A stretch of DNA of 64,000 bases from Glutamicibacter protophormiae. Its GTDB lineage: Bacteria; Actinomycetota; Actinomycetes; Actinomycetales; Micrococcaceae. Positions 53,696 to 62,211 of this stretch are shown here, piece after piece (positions within the stretch are counted from its first letter, which is position 1; each line of letters starts with the position of its first letter). The notes beneath the pieces were generated by a model that did not search any database, was not told the origin of the DNA, and was given only the letters and a program-made list of their open reading frames with translations. Made by a program: the position numbers and the translations under genes. The stretch covers positions 310,001 to 374,000 of the forward strand of contig NZ_BMPH01000002.1 of assembly GCF_014647495.1 (NCBI RefSeq), given 5' to 3'.

Positions 53696-54948
53696 GCGCT
53701 GGAGCACCCGGGAGCATTCCAGCAGCACTGCAGGTTCCCACCCGGCGCGTAGGCGCCGGGTGGATCACCGCCCTGGTAATCGTGCACATCGGCATCAACG
53801 TCGGCTTCTTCGCACCCATCCAGGTGCTGCTGGGCCTGCATGCCCAGCAATTGGACGCCAGCCAGAAGAACGCGATCCTCTCGCTGGTCACCGGCGTGGG
53901 CGCGGCCGTCTCCCTGGTGGCCAACCCGCTGTTCGGCGCCTTGAGCGACCGCAGCACCTCGCGGTTCGGCCGACGCATCCCGTGGGTCTTCTTCGGCACC
54001 ATCGCCGGAGCGCTGGCGCTGCTGCTGATGTCCACCGCGCAGACCGTGAGTCTGCTGGTGCTCGGCTGGGCGCTGATGCAGGCGGCGGGCAATGCCGCGC
54101 TGGCCGCGATCTTCGCCGCCATCCCGGACAAGGTTCCGGTGGAGCAGCGCGGCATGGTGGGCGGCCTGGTGGCCCTGGGCCAGACCTGCGGATCCCTGAT
54201 CGGCGCGGTCATTGGCATGTATGCCGCCCAGGACCTCGTCTTCGGGTACGCCATCGTCGCGGTGGCCGTGGCGCTGTGCTCCATCCCGTACGTCATGATG
54301 CGCCAGGACGTTCCGCTGCCCAAGGGAGCGTTGCCGGCGCTGAAGGCCGGTGAATTCCTCAAGAGCTTCTGGATCAACCCGGTTAAGCACAAGGACTTCG
54401 GATGGGCCTGGCTGACCCGCTTCATGCTGTACCTGGGCTGCCAGCTGTGCCTGGTGTACCTCTTGTTCTTCCTGCAGGACGAACTGGGGCATCCGGATCC
54501 CGCCCAAGGCGTGCTGGTGCTGACGGCGATCTATGCATTCTGCGTGATCTTCTCTTCGGTGATCTCCGGAAAGCTTTCCGACCGCGACGGAAAGCGCAAG
54601 AAATTCGTGATCACCTCCTCGGTCATCGTGGCAGCGGCGGCCGGAGTGCTCGCCATTGCTTCGAGCTTCACCACAGCGATTATCGCCGCGGTGCTGCTGG
54701 GCATAGGGTTCGGCGCGTATCTGGCGGTGGACTTCGCCCTGCTGACCCAGGTGCTGCCCAACGCCGATTCGCGGGGCAAGGACCTGGGCATGATCAACAT
54801 CGCCAATTCGCTGCCGCAGGTGGTAGCGCCGCTGGTGGCCTGGCTGTCGGTGACCTGGTTCGGCGGCTACCCGACGCTGTTCCTCATTTCTGCCGTGATC
54901 AGCCTGGTCGGAGCCGCGCTGGTCCGCCGGATCAAGAGCGTTCCGTAA
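53692..54948 (+). CDS. MFS transporter in the ferredoxin operon
   Basis: A 418-residue, 12-segment MFS protein. Signatures: 'LFGALSDRSTSRFGRRIPWVFFG' between segments 2 and 3, 'GLVALGQTCGSLIGAVIGMY' and the second-half 'SGKLSDRDGKRKKFVI'. It overlaps the reductase by 4 nt, so it is co-translated with the redox pair; it may carry the substrate for the missing oxygenase. Confidence 0.88.
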   Translation: MSAGAPGSIPAALQVPTRRVGAGWITALVIVHIGINVGFFAPIQVLLGLHAQQLDASQKNAILSLVTGVGAAVSLVANPLFGALSDRSTSRFGRRIPWVFFGTIAGALALLLMSTAQTVSLLVLGWALMQAAGNAALAAIFAAIPDKVPVEQRGMVGGLVALGQTCGSLIGAVIGMYAAQDLVFGYAIVAVAVALCSIPYVMMRQDVPLPKGALPALKAGEFLKSFWINPVKHKDFGWAWLTRFMLYLGCQLCLVYLLFFLQDELGHPDPAQGVLVLTAIYAFCVIFSSVISGKLSDRDGKRKKFVITSSVIVAAAAGVLAIASSFTTAIIAAVLLGIGFGAYLAVDFALLTQVLPNADSRGKDLGMINIANSLPQVVAPLVAWLSVTWFGGYPTLFLISAVISLVGAALVRRIKSVP

Positions 54949-54950
54949 CC

Positions 54951-55451
54951 ATGTCCGAAACCATCGCGTGGCTCATGGACGGCGCACCGTATGCCATCAC
55001 CTTCGTGTTCTTCTTCTGCCTGGCGTTCGCCCGCGGCAACGCCACGTATTGGATGGGGCGAGGTATCGCCAAGGGCGTGGAACATACGAGGTTTGAACGC
55101 CACCTTCATGGCCCGGTCTACCTGCGCGCGCAGCGATTCATCGCCCGCTGGGGCATGCTGGCGGTTCCGCTGAGCTTCCTGACGGTGGGCATCCAGTCAG
55201 CGGTCAATGCCTCGGCCGGCGTCAGCCGCATGCCGGTGCGCCGCTACCTGCCGGCCGTCGCGGTGGGAGCCATCGCCTGGGCGCTGCTCTACACCACCAT
55301 CGGCATGGCGGTGTTCTACGCATGGCTGGCGCTGGACTGGCCATGGCTCGTCGGCGGGGCGCTGGTGATCGCGATGGCGGCAGCAGTGATCATCCGGATG
55401 CGCAAACGCCGCACCGCGCACGACTCCCCTCAGGACATCCCGCCGCACTAG
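54951..55451 (+). CDS. DedA/VTT-domain membrane protein
   Basis: A 166-residue protein with about four to five membrane segments. 'GNATYWMGRGIAKGVEHTRF', 'FIARWGMLAVPLSFLTVGIQSAVNASAGVSRM' and a C-terminal hydrophobic pair follow the SNARE-associated/VTT pattern, although shorter than most DedA proteins. Such proteins move phospholipids or undecaprenyl phosphate. It starts 3 bp after the MFS stop. Confidence 0.78.
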   Translation: MSETIAWLMDGAPYAITFVFFFCLAFARGNATYWMGRGIAKGVEHTRFERHLHGPVYLRAQRFIARWGMLAVPLSFLTVGIQSAVNASAGVSRMPVRRYLPAVAVGAIAWALLYTTIGMAVFYAWLALDWPWLVGGALVIAMAAAVIIRMRKRRTAHDSPQDIPPH

Positions 55452-55518
55452 TCCCGGCACTTGTCCTCCGCAAGACCAATAGAAGCACCACGAATCGTTG
55501 AAAGCAGGTGTGCAATCG

Positions 55519-56007
55519 ATGCTCAATGGAACCAACGCTTCGGGCGGCCCCACGGCGCAGCTCGATGATCTGGACCGCAAGCTGCTGGAGCTGCTCTCCA
55601 AGAACTCCCGCCGGACCAACAACTCATTGGCCGAAGAACTGGGCATCGCGGCATCGACCTGCCTGGCCCGGCTTAACGCCTTGCGCGACTCCGGGGTGAT
55701 CTCGCGGTTCACCATCGAAGTGGATCCGCAGGTGCTCGGCAGGGAACTGGAAGCCTTGATCTTCGTGCGCATCCGTCCCGGCGCCCGCCACCTGATGGCG
55801 AATTTCGCTACGCAGATGCGGGACAAGCCCGGGGTGCGCCAGCTCTTCTTCCTGGGCGGCGCCGACGACTTCGTGCTGCATGTAGCCGTGCGCAATTCCT
55901 CGGACGTGCGCCAGTTCGTGCTGGACAACCTGTCGGCCAACCCTGCTGTGGCAACCACGCAGACATCACTCGTCTTCGAACACAGCCACGGAACCGGCGA
56001 GTTCTAG
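55519..56007 (+). CDS. Lrp/AsnC-family regulator
   Basis: A protein of about 162 residues. HTH 'NNSLAEELGIAASTCLARLNALRDSGVI' is followed by an Asn-type RAM domain ('IFVRIRPGARHLMANFATQMR', 'FFLGGADDFVLHVAV'). It likely binds an amino acid. The start is uncertain: ATG 55519, GTG 55510 and TTG 55498 are in frame; the AAAGCAGG at 55501-55508 favours ATG 55519. It stands alone between the DedA-like gene and the Trk region. Confidence 0.9.
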   Translation: MLNGTNASGGPTAQLDDLDRKLLELLSKNSRRTNNSLAEELGIAASTCLARLNALRDSGVISRFTIEVDPQVLGRELEALIFVRIRPGARHLMANFATQMRDKPGVRQLFFLGGADDFVLHVAVRNSSDVRQFVLDNLSANPAVATTQTSLVFEHSHGTGEF

Positions 56008-56207
56008 CGGCTTCGCGGCGGCGGAACAGGGCGTTAAATACGCGCCGAATCGATACCCCAATTCATTTATTCGAATAAATCTGCTAAAGTTGTTGTTCTT
56101 CTCTACAAGAGGAAGAAACGTTCGGCAAGTTCGAAGCGAACACAGCTCAATGCTGACGTAGCCGGGTGAGGAATCCTCGGCTTGAAGATAAGGGGGTCGA
56201 GAAGACA
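56008..56207 (+). promoter_or_regulatory. Promoter and possible structured leader before the small membrane protein
   Basis: The region is AT-rich near 56055-56105 and GC-richer after it. AGCC/GGCT and GAGG/CCTC arms around 56159-56183 form a bulged hairpin with a GGGT internal bulge. I could not match it to a known riboswitch by eye. Confidence 0.35.
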
Positions 56208-56447
56208 ATGAACATGGAAGCCACAATGCTCACTGCCCTGGTCACCCTGGTGGTGCTGGCAGTCGTTACAGTCGTCATGGTGCGCAAATACAATCGCAAC
56301 CATCACACGGAGATTCGCCAGGGTCTGCTCAAGCAGGCTCATCACTATGGCATCACATCACCGGATGACATGACCAACAATGAACTGACGTTGCAGATCC
56401 GTGCAGCCAAGCGTGCCCGCAAGCAGCGGAACATCAAGACCGCATAG
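56208..56447 (+). CDS. Small membrane protein near the Trk genes
   Basis: A 79-residue protein from ATG 56208. One membrane segment near residues 6-26 ('LTALVTLVVLAVVTVVMV') is followed by a cytoplasmic, His- and Lys-rich tail ending in a basic run. No family is recognised. A strong hairpin follows, so it is expressed as its own unit rather than with trkH. Confidence 0.6.
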   Translation: MNMEATMLTALVTLVVLAVVTVVMVRKYNRNHHTEIRQGLLKQAHHYGITSPDDMTNNELTLQIRAAKRARKQRNIKTA

Positions 56448-56472
56448 TAGCTGCGGAATACACACCGACTGA

Positions 56473-56502
56473 AAAGCGGAGGCAGAAACCTGCCTCCGCT
56501 TT
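56473..56502 (+). terminator. Terminator of the small membrane protein gene
   Basis: AAAGCGGAGGCAG at 56473-56485 pairs with CTGCCTCCGCTTT at 56490-56502 across an AAAC loop. Confidence 0.85.
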
Positions 56503-56728
56503 ACTCGTGCCCTGGCGAAACGAATGTGTCCGAGGGGCGCCGGGAACGGGGAATGCGCGTGCACCGGGGTCGTCCCGGCCGTATCTCTGCTGGTCAACCG
56601 CTCGGCAACGGGGAACAGCAGCGCGAAAAATTGCCCCCCTTGGCAAGCAGGTGAAGCAGGAGTACTGTTTTCCATTCGTAAGGCTGTTCTACACCATGTA
56701 GACGGCAGGCGCTACGAATTTGGATTCT

Positions 56729-58099
56729 ATGAGCAAAATCCAGCGGAAACATCGTTTTCATGTTTCCGGATCAACCGTGGTGGCGCGGCCAGCCCGCATG
56801 GTGGCTACCGGATTCGCCATCACCATCCTGGCTGGCGGACTGCTTCTCGCTTCCCCGCTTTCCTCCGCCACAGGCCAATGGACTCCATTTATTGATGCGG
56901 TATTCACCGCAACCTCCGCAGTGTGCGTCACCGGCCTCGCAGTGCTGGATACCGCGACGCACTTCAGCGTTTTCGGGAAGATCGTCATCATCGCGCTGAT
57001 CCAGGCCGGGGGTCTGGGCATCATGCTCATCGCCTCCCTGATCTCGCTGAGCATTCTGGGAAAACTCAGTCTTCGCGCCAAGATCACCGCACAAACTGAA
57101 GCCAAGGCGGTCGAGGGCCCGAACGTAAAGAATGCGGCCCTGTCCATCGTGAAGGTGACCTTCGTGATCGAGGGTGCCATTGCGCTGCTGCTGGCTGCGC
57201 GGTTCATTTTCGGATACGGCTATTCGCTCGGGCAAGGCCTGGCCTACGGCGGATTCCATGCTATCTCGGCTTTCAATAATGCGGGTTTCGCACTCTTTTC
57301 CGACAACTTGATGGGGTTTGCCGCCGATCCGTGGATCTGTCTTCCCCTTGCCGCAGCGATCATCCTTGGCGGGCTGGGTTTCCCTGTGATCCTGCAGATC
57401 CGCCGATACGCGAGGAATCGGCTTAAATGGTCCATGAACACGAAGATCGTGCTGGCGGGCACGGTCGCGCTGCTGTTGCTCGGCACCGTGTTCATCACCG
57501 CGATGGAGTGGAGGAACCCGGACACCTTGGGACCCATGGCGATGCAGGATAAGCTCTTGGCCGGCTTCTTCCAATCCGTGCAGACGCGAACCGCGGGGTT
57601 CAACTCCATCAATATCGGGGATATGCATTCGGCCACCTGGTTGGGCATGGACTTGCTCATGTTTATCGGTGCAGGCCCGGCGGGCACCGGCGGCGGTATC
57701 AAGATCACGACCTTCGCCGTCCTGTTCTTCATCATCCTCACAGAATTGCGCGGGGAAGCCGCCGTGAACATCTTCGGCAAGCGGCTGCCTCGTTCGGTGC
57801 ATCGCCAGGCGATTACGGTGGCGCTGGTCGCTGTGGCTGCGGTATTCACGGGGACCATGGCACTGCTGGTGATCACGGAATTCAGCCTCGACGAATGCCT
57901 GTTCGAAGCAACATCGGCCTTCGCAACGGTGGGACTTTCGACCGGCATTACACCCAAGCTGCCCGCGACAGGCGAAGCGGTGCTGATTGCACTGATGTAT
58001 CTGGGACGCGTCGGAGTCCTCTCGCTGGGGTCAGCGCTCGCACTGCGCGACAAGAAAGCAGTATTCGAACTTCCAAAGGAAAGGCCAGCAATTGGTTAA
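56729..58099 (+). CDS. trkH: TrkH-family potassium uptake protein
   Basis: A 456-residue K+ channel-like subunit with four M1-P-M2 repeats. Selectivity-loop traces are 'TSAVCVTGLAVLDTAT', 'AISAFNNAGFALFSDNL', 'VQTRTAGFNSINIG' and 'TSAFATVGLSTGI'; the central Gly of each loop is present. ATG 56729 begins the first conserved segment; an upstream TTG at 56720 is weaker. It pairs with the TrkA protein 8 nt overlapped after it. Confidence 0.93.
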   Translation: MSKIQRKHRFHVSGSTVVARPARMVATGFAITILAGGLLLASPLSSATGQWTPFIDAVFTATSAVCVTGLAVLDTATHFSVFGKIVIIALIQAGGLGIMLIASLISLSILGKLSLRAKITAQTEAKAVEGPNVKNAALSIVKVTFVIEGAIALLLAARFIFGYGYSLGQGLAYGGFHAISAFNNAGFALFSDNLMGFAADPWICLPLAAAIILGGLGFPVILQIRRYARNRLKWSMNTKIVLAGTVALLLLGTVFITAMEWRNPDTLGPMAMQDKLLAGFFQSVQTRTAGFNSINIGDMHSATWLGMDLLMFIGAGPAGTGGGIKITTFAVLFFIILTELRGEAAVNIFGKRLPRSVHRQAITVALVAVAAVFTGTMALLVITEFSLDECLFEATSAFATVGLSTGITPKLPATGEAVLIALMYLGRVGVLSLGSALALRDKKAVFELPKERPAIG

Positions 58100-58790
58100 C
58101 TTCTCCGGCGGCCGCGGTGCGGCCAAGAAAATCGCCCATGCCAACTCCGTGGCGGTGATCGGCCTGGGCCGTTTCGGAGCCTCGCTGGCACTTGAGCTGA
58201 TGAGCTCGGGCACCAGCGTGCTGGGAATCGACCTGGATGAAGACATCGTCCAGTCCCTCAACGGCGAACTCACCCAGGTGGTCAGGGCGGACGCAACCAA
58301 GCGCGAGGCGCTTGAACAGCTTTCGCTCAACGAATTCGACCGCGTGGTGGTAGCCATCGGAAACCATCTCCAGGCATCGATCCTGACCTGTTCCAAGTTG
58401 TTGAGCATGGGGATTCCCCATGTGTGGGCGAAGGCGCTGGATGACCAGCACGGCTTGATCCTTGAGCAGCTCGGCGTCCATCACATCATCTACCCGGAAA
58501 AGGACATGGGCCGCAGGGTGGCCCACCTGGTGCGCGGATCGATGATGGACTACCTGGAGATCGATCGTGGATTCGCCATGGTGAAAATGACGACTCCGAA
58601 GGTGCTGCAGGGGCTGAAGCTCGGTGACAGCAACTTGCGTAAGCACTACGGCGTGACGGTGGCGGCCCGGACCAACGACGAGGGCCGGTGGCAGCACGCC
58701 GATGCCCAGACGGTGCTCAAGGCCGGAGACCGCATCCTGGTGCTCGGCCCGATTGCTGATACCGAGACCTTCGGCCAGTTGCCGGACTGA
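58092..58790 (+). CDS. trkA: TrkA-family potassium regulatory protein (RCK subunit)
   Basis: A 232-residue protein starting at TTG 58092, overlapping the trkH stop by 8 nt. The N-terminal RCK Rossmann loop 'VIGLGRFGASLALEL' and 'VLGIDLDEDIV' bind nucleotide; 'VVRADATKREALEQLSL' follows. The C-terminal TrkA_C domain begins near residue 145. It gates the TrkH pore by ATP/ADP or NAD(H). Single-RCK forms are usual in actinobacteria. Confidence 0.92.
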   Translation: MVNFSGGRGAAKKIAHANSVAVIGLGRFGASLALELMSSGTSVLGIDLDEDIVQSLNGELTQVVRADATKREALEQLSLNEFDRVVVAIGNHLQASILTCSKLLSMGIPHVWAKALDDQHGLILEQLGVHHIIYPEKDMGRRVAHLVRGSMMDYLEIDRGFAMVKMTTPKVLQGLKLGDSNLRKHYGVTVAARTNDEGRWQHADAQTVLKAGDRILVLGPIADTETFGQLPD

Positions 58791-58992
58791 TCGGGTTCTC
58801 GGCAGCAGTCTCGCACCGGCCCAGACGATCAGCCAGATGTGGCGCCAGCGCGTTTAACGCTGAAATCGTGCCGTTTGCATCACAGGGCCATGTGTGTTTG
58901 TGAACAAATAGACAGGTATTTAACAGGTGGGGAAAATTCGTGGGGTTTACTGGAAGTACGGTGTTTGAATCTATTTAGGAGCGCGGTTACGC
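58791..58992 (+). other. Intergenic region after trkA
   Basis: About 200 bp. An AT-rich portion near 58895-58975 probably contains the promoter of the following gene, with AGGAGCG as its ribosome site near 58977. Confidence 0.4.
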
Positions 58993-59421
58993 ATGGGCAC
59001 GATCCCACTTGGCGAAGATATTCTGTTGGCACGACATGGCTCGAACATTGTCAAGCTTCGCCAGGACCGCAAACACCGCTCGACCGTCGCCTACCTGCGC
59101 GGCGGAGAGATCGACACCGCCTCGAATGTCTTGATGGCAACCCAGGAAGTGGCACCGGCCGTCTCACAGGCCACATTCGAGCAGGCCCAGCCTGCGGCAG
59201 AGCAGCCGGCAACGCCAGCGGCAAGCATCAGCGCCGGCGCAGCCCGCTACCTGAACAATGAGAGTGCCATCAGCCGTGACGAAGTCCGTTCACTGGCCAA
59301 GATCTCGCTGGGCTTCAGCGCGATCATGGGCACCGTCTTCGGCGGCCTGCTGCTGGCCCTGTACAAGGTCGGCGGCCCCGAAGCCTTCGATTCCATCGCG
59401 ACGATGACCACGATGCAGTAA
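58993..59421 (+). CDS. Hypothetical protein with one C-terminal membrane segment
   Basis: A 142-residue protein. The N-terminal half is soluble ('LLARHGSNIVKLRQDRKHRS'), a Pro/Ala/Gln linker occupies about 55-80, and one membrane segment lies near 108-128 ('LGFSAIMGTVFGGLLLALYK'). No signal peptide is seen, so the N-terminus is probably cytoplasmic. It ends with a strong hairpin. Family unknown. Confidence 0.75.
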   Translation: MGTIPLGEDILLARHGSNIVKLRQDRKHRSTVAYLRGGEIDTASNVLMATQEVAPAVSQATFEQAQPAAEQPATPAASISAGAARYLNNESAISRDEVRSLAKISLGFSAIMGTVFGGLLLALYKVGGPEAFDSIATMTTMQ

Positions 59422-59441
59422 GCACAAATCTTTCACCGTTT

Positions 59442-59470
59442 GAAGCAGGGCCCTTCCGGGGCCCTGCTTC
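59442..59470 (+). terminator. Terminator of the C-terminal-anchored protein gene
   Basis: GAAGCAGGGCCC at 59442-59453 pairs with GGGCCCTGCTTC at 59459-59470 across a 5-nt loop. Confidence 0.88.
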
Positions 59471-59590
59471 TGCATTTAATCGCGCTGTCTTCCCGCACTT
59501 CCGATCCGCAGTCGACCTGCCCTTGTCAAGTCTCGTATTTCTGCGACCCAAGGAATAGGATTGCCGCAACGCGAGGGATGGGAGTGCATC

Positions 59591-59779
59591 ATGCGCTTTG
59601 TTTTGGAAGTCAATTTCGACACCGAGAATATGCAGCTCAAGCCGTTGGAGGAGTTGCAGAAGATTCTGCGTGATTGGTCCAACAAGATCACCATGTATCC
59701 GCTCGTCCCCGGCGCGCAGGAAGACGTCTTCGACTCCGACAACGAGGAAGTCGGGGAGTGGGCGATCCTGGACGACTAG
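59591..59779 (+). CDS. Small conserved-looking acidic protein
   Basis: A 62-residue protein, start ATG 59591 with GGGAG upstream. It is acidic at its end ('DSDNEEVGEWAILDD') and mixed alpha/beta in its first half. Its stop overlaps the oppositely oriented LapA-like gene by 4 nt. Coding bias is normal for this genome. No family is recognised. Confidence 0.6.
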   Translation: MRFVLEVNFDTENMQLKPLEELQKILRDWSNKITMYPLVPGAQEDVFDSDNEEVGEWAILDD

Positions 59780-60015
59780 TCCCCGCGCTTGGAGAATCTT
59801 CCGATCACATAACCTGCCGCCAGGGTGATGAGCAGGACCGCCCACAACGGAGCCGAGGTGTGGAACAGGAAGAACTCGACGCGCACGATATTCAGGTTCT
59901 GCAACATGAACACCAGTGCCACGATGACCAGAGCCATCGAAGCCCACTGCCTGCCGGTGATCCGAGCCAGCCAGGACTTCTGCTGCGGTCCCTTGGCGTC
60001 AGGGGTTTGATCCAT
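59776..60015 (-). CDS. LapA-domain (DUF1049) small membrane protein
   Basis: A 79-residue protein with two membrane segments separated by a short loop ('MALVIVALVFMLQN', then 'LWAVLLITLAAGYVIGRF'), the usual layout of LapA-like proteins. Its ATG shares a base with the TetR stop (TAATG), so it is coupled to the regulator gene. Function in actinobacteria is unknown. Confidence 0.8.
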   Translation of the reverse strand: MDQTPDAKGPQQKSWLARITGRQWASMALVIVALVFMLQNLNIVRVEFFLFHTSAPLWAVLLITLAAGYVIGRFSKRGD

Positions 60016-60665
60016 TATTTACTCCCTGCCGCCAGCAGGCCTGCAACCATGGCGTGCAGGCCGCGCTGGAAGGAATCGTCGCTGGTGTTCAGCCCGGTGG
60101 CGCGTTGATCCGAGACGGCCTGGGTGAAGTTCGGGGTGGCGTCCTTGTGGTCCCGCGCGTCGAAGATGTCGTGCGGCGCCGCGGTATCCATGGCAGAGCC
60201 GAAAATGAACGATTCAAGTGCCACGATGGTGGGGATGATCGCCTCGGCCTTCAGCCCGTTGTCGCGCAGCGCCTCGGCGACCCGTTCATACATCTTCAAG
60301 GTGCGCGGGGAATCCGAGACCGGGAGCACGGCGATGACGGGGACCAGCGGAATGTGCTGGGCGAAGACGTTCCGGTAGCTCGTGGCCCATTCAATCAGCG
60401 CCTCGGAAATCTCCAGCGTATCGAACACCGTGGTGTCCACGTCGGTCATCACCAGCTCCTGGACCCACTGCAGCAGGTCGTGCTTGGAAGACACGTGGTT
60501 GTACAGGGCCGAGGCCGCGACGCCCAATGACTTGGCCAGGCGCTGCATCGTCAGTGCCTCGTAGCCGTCCGCGGACGCCAGCTCCAGCGCGTGGCTGGCG
60601 ATGCGTTCCCGGTTGAGCACGGCTCTGCGCGGTCGGCCCGCGCGCCGAGGCGCCTCTTCGCTCAT
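60015..60665 (-). CDS. TetR-family transcriptional regulator
   Basis: A 216-residue repressor from ATG 60665 with AGGGGATC before it. The HTH reads 'LTMQRLAKSLGVAASALYNHV', with a larger C-terminal ligand domain containing 'NVFAQHIPLVPVIAVLPV'. It is divergent from putrescine oxidase across 108 bp that contain an inverted repeat, so control of the putrescine genes is likely. LapA is co-transcribed with it. Confidence 0.9.
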   Translation of the reverse strand: MSEEAPRRAGRPRRAVLNRERIASHALELASADGYEALTMQRLAKSLGVAASALYNHVSSKHDLLQWVQELVMTDVDTTVFDTLEISEALIEWATSYRNVFAQHIPLVPVIAVLPVSDSPRTLKMYERVAEALRDNGLKAEAIIPTIVALESFIFGSAMDTAAPHDIFDARDHKDATPNFTQAVSDQRATGLNTSDDSFQRGLHAMVAGLLAAGSK

Positions 60666-60714
60666 CAATGATCCCCTAGCTGACGTGGGTTACTTCACAA
60701 GATCGTGTTCGTAC

Positions 60715-60752
60715 CCTATGCTATAGGAAAGATAAATGAACCAAATTCATTT
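60715..60752. promoter_or_regulatory. Possible TetR operator between the regulator and putrescine oxidase
   Basis: Two inverted repeats stand side by side: CCTAT-GCT-ATAGG at 60715-60727 and AAATGAA-CCAAA-TTCATTT at 60734-60752. The latter is longer and closest to the putrescine oxidase start. Either could bind the TetR dimer. Confidence 0.5.
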
Positions 60753-60773
60753 TATTGTTCAAGGAGAGCAGTT

Positions 60774-62207
60774 ATGAAACATCTCGAACGCGATGTCGTT
60801 GTCATTGGTGCCGGTCCTTCCGGCTTGACCGCCGCCTACGAGCTGGTCAAGGCAGGCAAGTCCGTCGCCGTGCTCGAAGCCCGCGACCGCGTCGGCGGCC
60901 GTACCTGGACCGACACCATGGACGGCGCCACCATCGAGATCGGCGGCCAGTGGATCAGCCCGGACCAGACCGGCCTGTACTCCCTGATCGAGGAGCTCGG
61001 CATCGAGACCTTCGAGCGCTACAAGCAGGGCAAGAGCGTCTACCGCACCGAGGCCGGCGAAGCCATCATCTACGAAGGCGAAGACTTCCCGGTCGGCGAA
61101 GCCACCGTGGCCGAGATGAACAAGCTCATCAAGATCATGAACGAGCTGGCCGCCGGCATGAACCCGGACAAGCCGTGGGATCACCCGCAGGCCGAGGAAC
61201 TGGACAAGATCTCCTTCCACCACTTCCTGCGCGAGAACTCCTCCGACGAGGTAGCCTGCAACAACATCGGCCTGTTCATCGCAGGCGGCATGCTGACCAA
61301 GCCTGCCCACACCTTCTCCGCGCTGCAGGCAGTGCTCATGGCCTCCTCCGCAGGCTCCTTCGACAACCTGGTCGACGAAGACTTCATCCTTGACCGCCGC
61401 ATGAAGACCTCCATGCAGGGTGTGTCCATCGCCGTGGCCGGCCGCCTGCCGGAAGACACCCTGTTCCTGGAGAACCCGGTGCTCAAGCTCGAATGGTCCG
61501 AGGACGGCGTGGTTGCCCACGGCGCCGACGTGACCGTGAAGGCCAAGAAGGTCGTGCTGGCTGTTCCGCCGAACCTGTACAACCGCATCAGCTACTTCCC
61601 GCCGCTGCCTCGCTGGCAGCACGTCACCCACCAGCACCAGTCCATGGGCCTGGTCATCAAGGTGCACGCGGTCTACGACACCCCGTTCTGGCGTGAAGAG
61701 GGCCTGTCCGGCACCTGCTTCGGCCCGAACCACCTGGTCCAGGAAATCTACGACAACACCTTCGACGGCGAATCCACCGGCACCCTGGTCGGCTTCATCT
61801 CGGATCTGGAAGCCGACAAGATCTGGGCCATGGACACCGACGCCGAGCGCAAGGAAGCCATCCTGAAGGCCATGGCCGAGTTCCTGGGCGAGAAGACCCT
61901 GGATCCGAAGGTCTTCTACCTCTCCGACTTCGGTTCCGAGGAGTGGACCCGCGGCGCCTACGCCACCAGCTACGACCTGGGCGGCCTGTACCGCTTCGGC
62001 CCGAGCCAGAACGAGAACGTCGGCCCGATCTACTTCTCCTCCTCGGACTTGGCCGGCGAAGGCTACCAGCACGTTGACGGCGCAGTCCGCATGGGCCGCC
62101 GCAACGCAGCCCGCATTCTCGCGGAACTCGACGGAACCGCCTACGACGAGTCCTACGACGGAGTGGCTACCCTGACCGCGCCGTCCGACTCGCAGGTCAC
62201 CGTCTAA
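60774..62207 (+). CDS. puo: Putrescine oxidase (FAD amine oxidase)
   Basis: A 477-residue flavin amine oxidase. FAD loop 'IGAGPSGLTAAYELVKAGKS', 'EARDRVGGRTWT', 'IEIGGQWISPDQ' and the C-terminal 'YFSSSDLAGEGYQHVDGAVRMG' follow the actinobacterial putrescine oxidase pattern. ATG 60774 has AAGGAG upstream; a longer frame from 60705 is not supported. It oxidises putrescine to 4-aminobutanal, H2O2 and ammonia. The adjacent permease and TetR gene support a catabolic role. Confidence 0.93.
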   Translation: MKHLERDVVVIGAGPSGLTAAYELVKAGKSVAVLEARDRVGGRTWTDTMDGATIEIGGQWISPDQTGLYSLIEELGIETFERYKQGKSVYRTEAGEAIIYEGEDFPVGEATVAEMNKLIKIMNELAAGMNPDKPWDHPQAEELDKISFHHFLRENSSDEVACNNIGLFIAGGMLTKPAHTFSALQAVLMASSAGSFDNLVDEDFILDRRMKTSMQGVSIAVAGRLPEDTLFLENPVLKLEWSEDGVVAHGADVTVKAKKVVLAVPPNLYNRISYFPPLPRWQHVTHQHQSMGLVIKVHAVYDTPFWREEGLSGTCFGPNHLVQEIYDNTFDGESTGTLVGFISDLEADKIWAMDTDAERKEAILKAMAEFLGEKTLDPKVFYLSDFGSEEWTRGAYATSYDLGGLYRFGPSQNENVGPIYFSSSDLAGEGYQHVDGAVRMGRRNAARILAELDGTAYDESYDGVATLTAPSDSQVTV

Positions 62208-62211
62208 GACG

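Noticed and set aside
60759-62072. A 437-residue minus-strand frame opposite putrescine oxidase
   Set aside because: Antisense to a well-supported flavin oxidase, with repetitive Gly/Val/Gln content.
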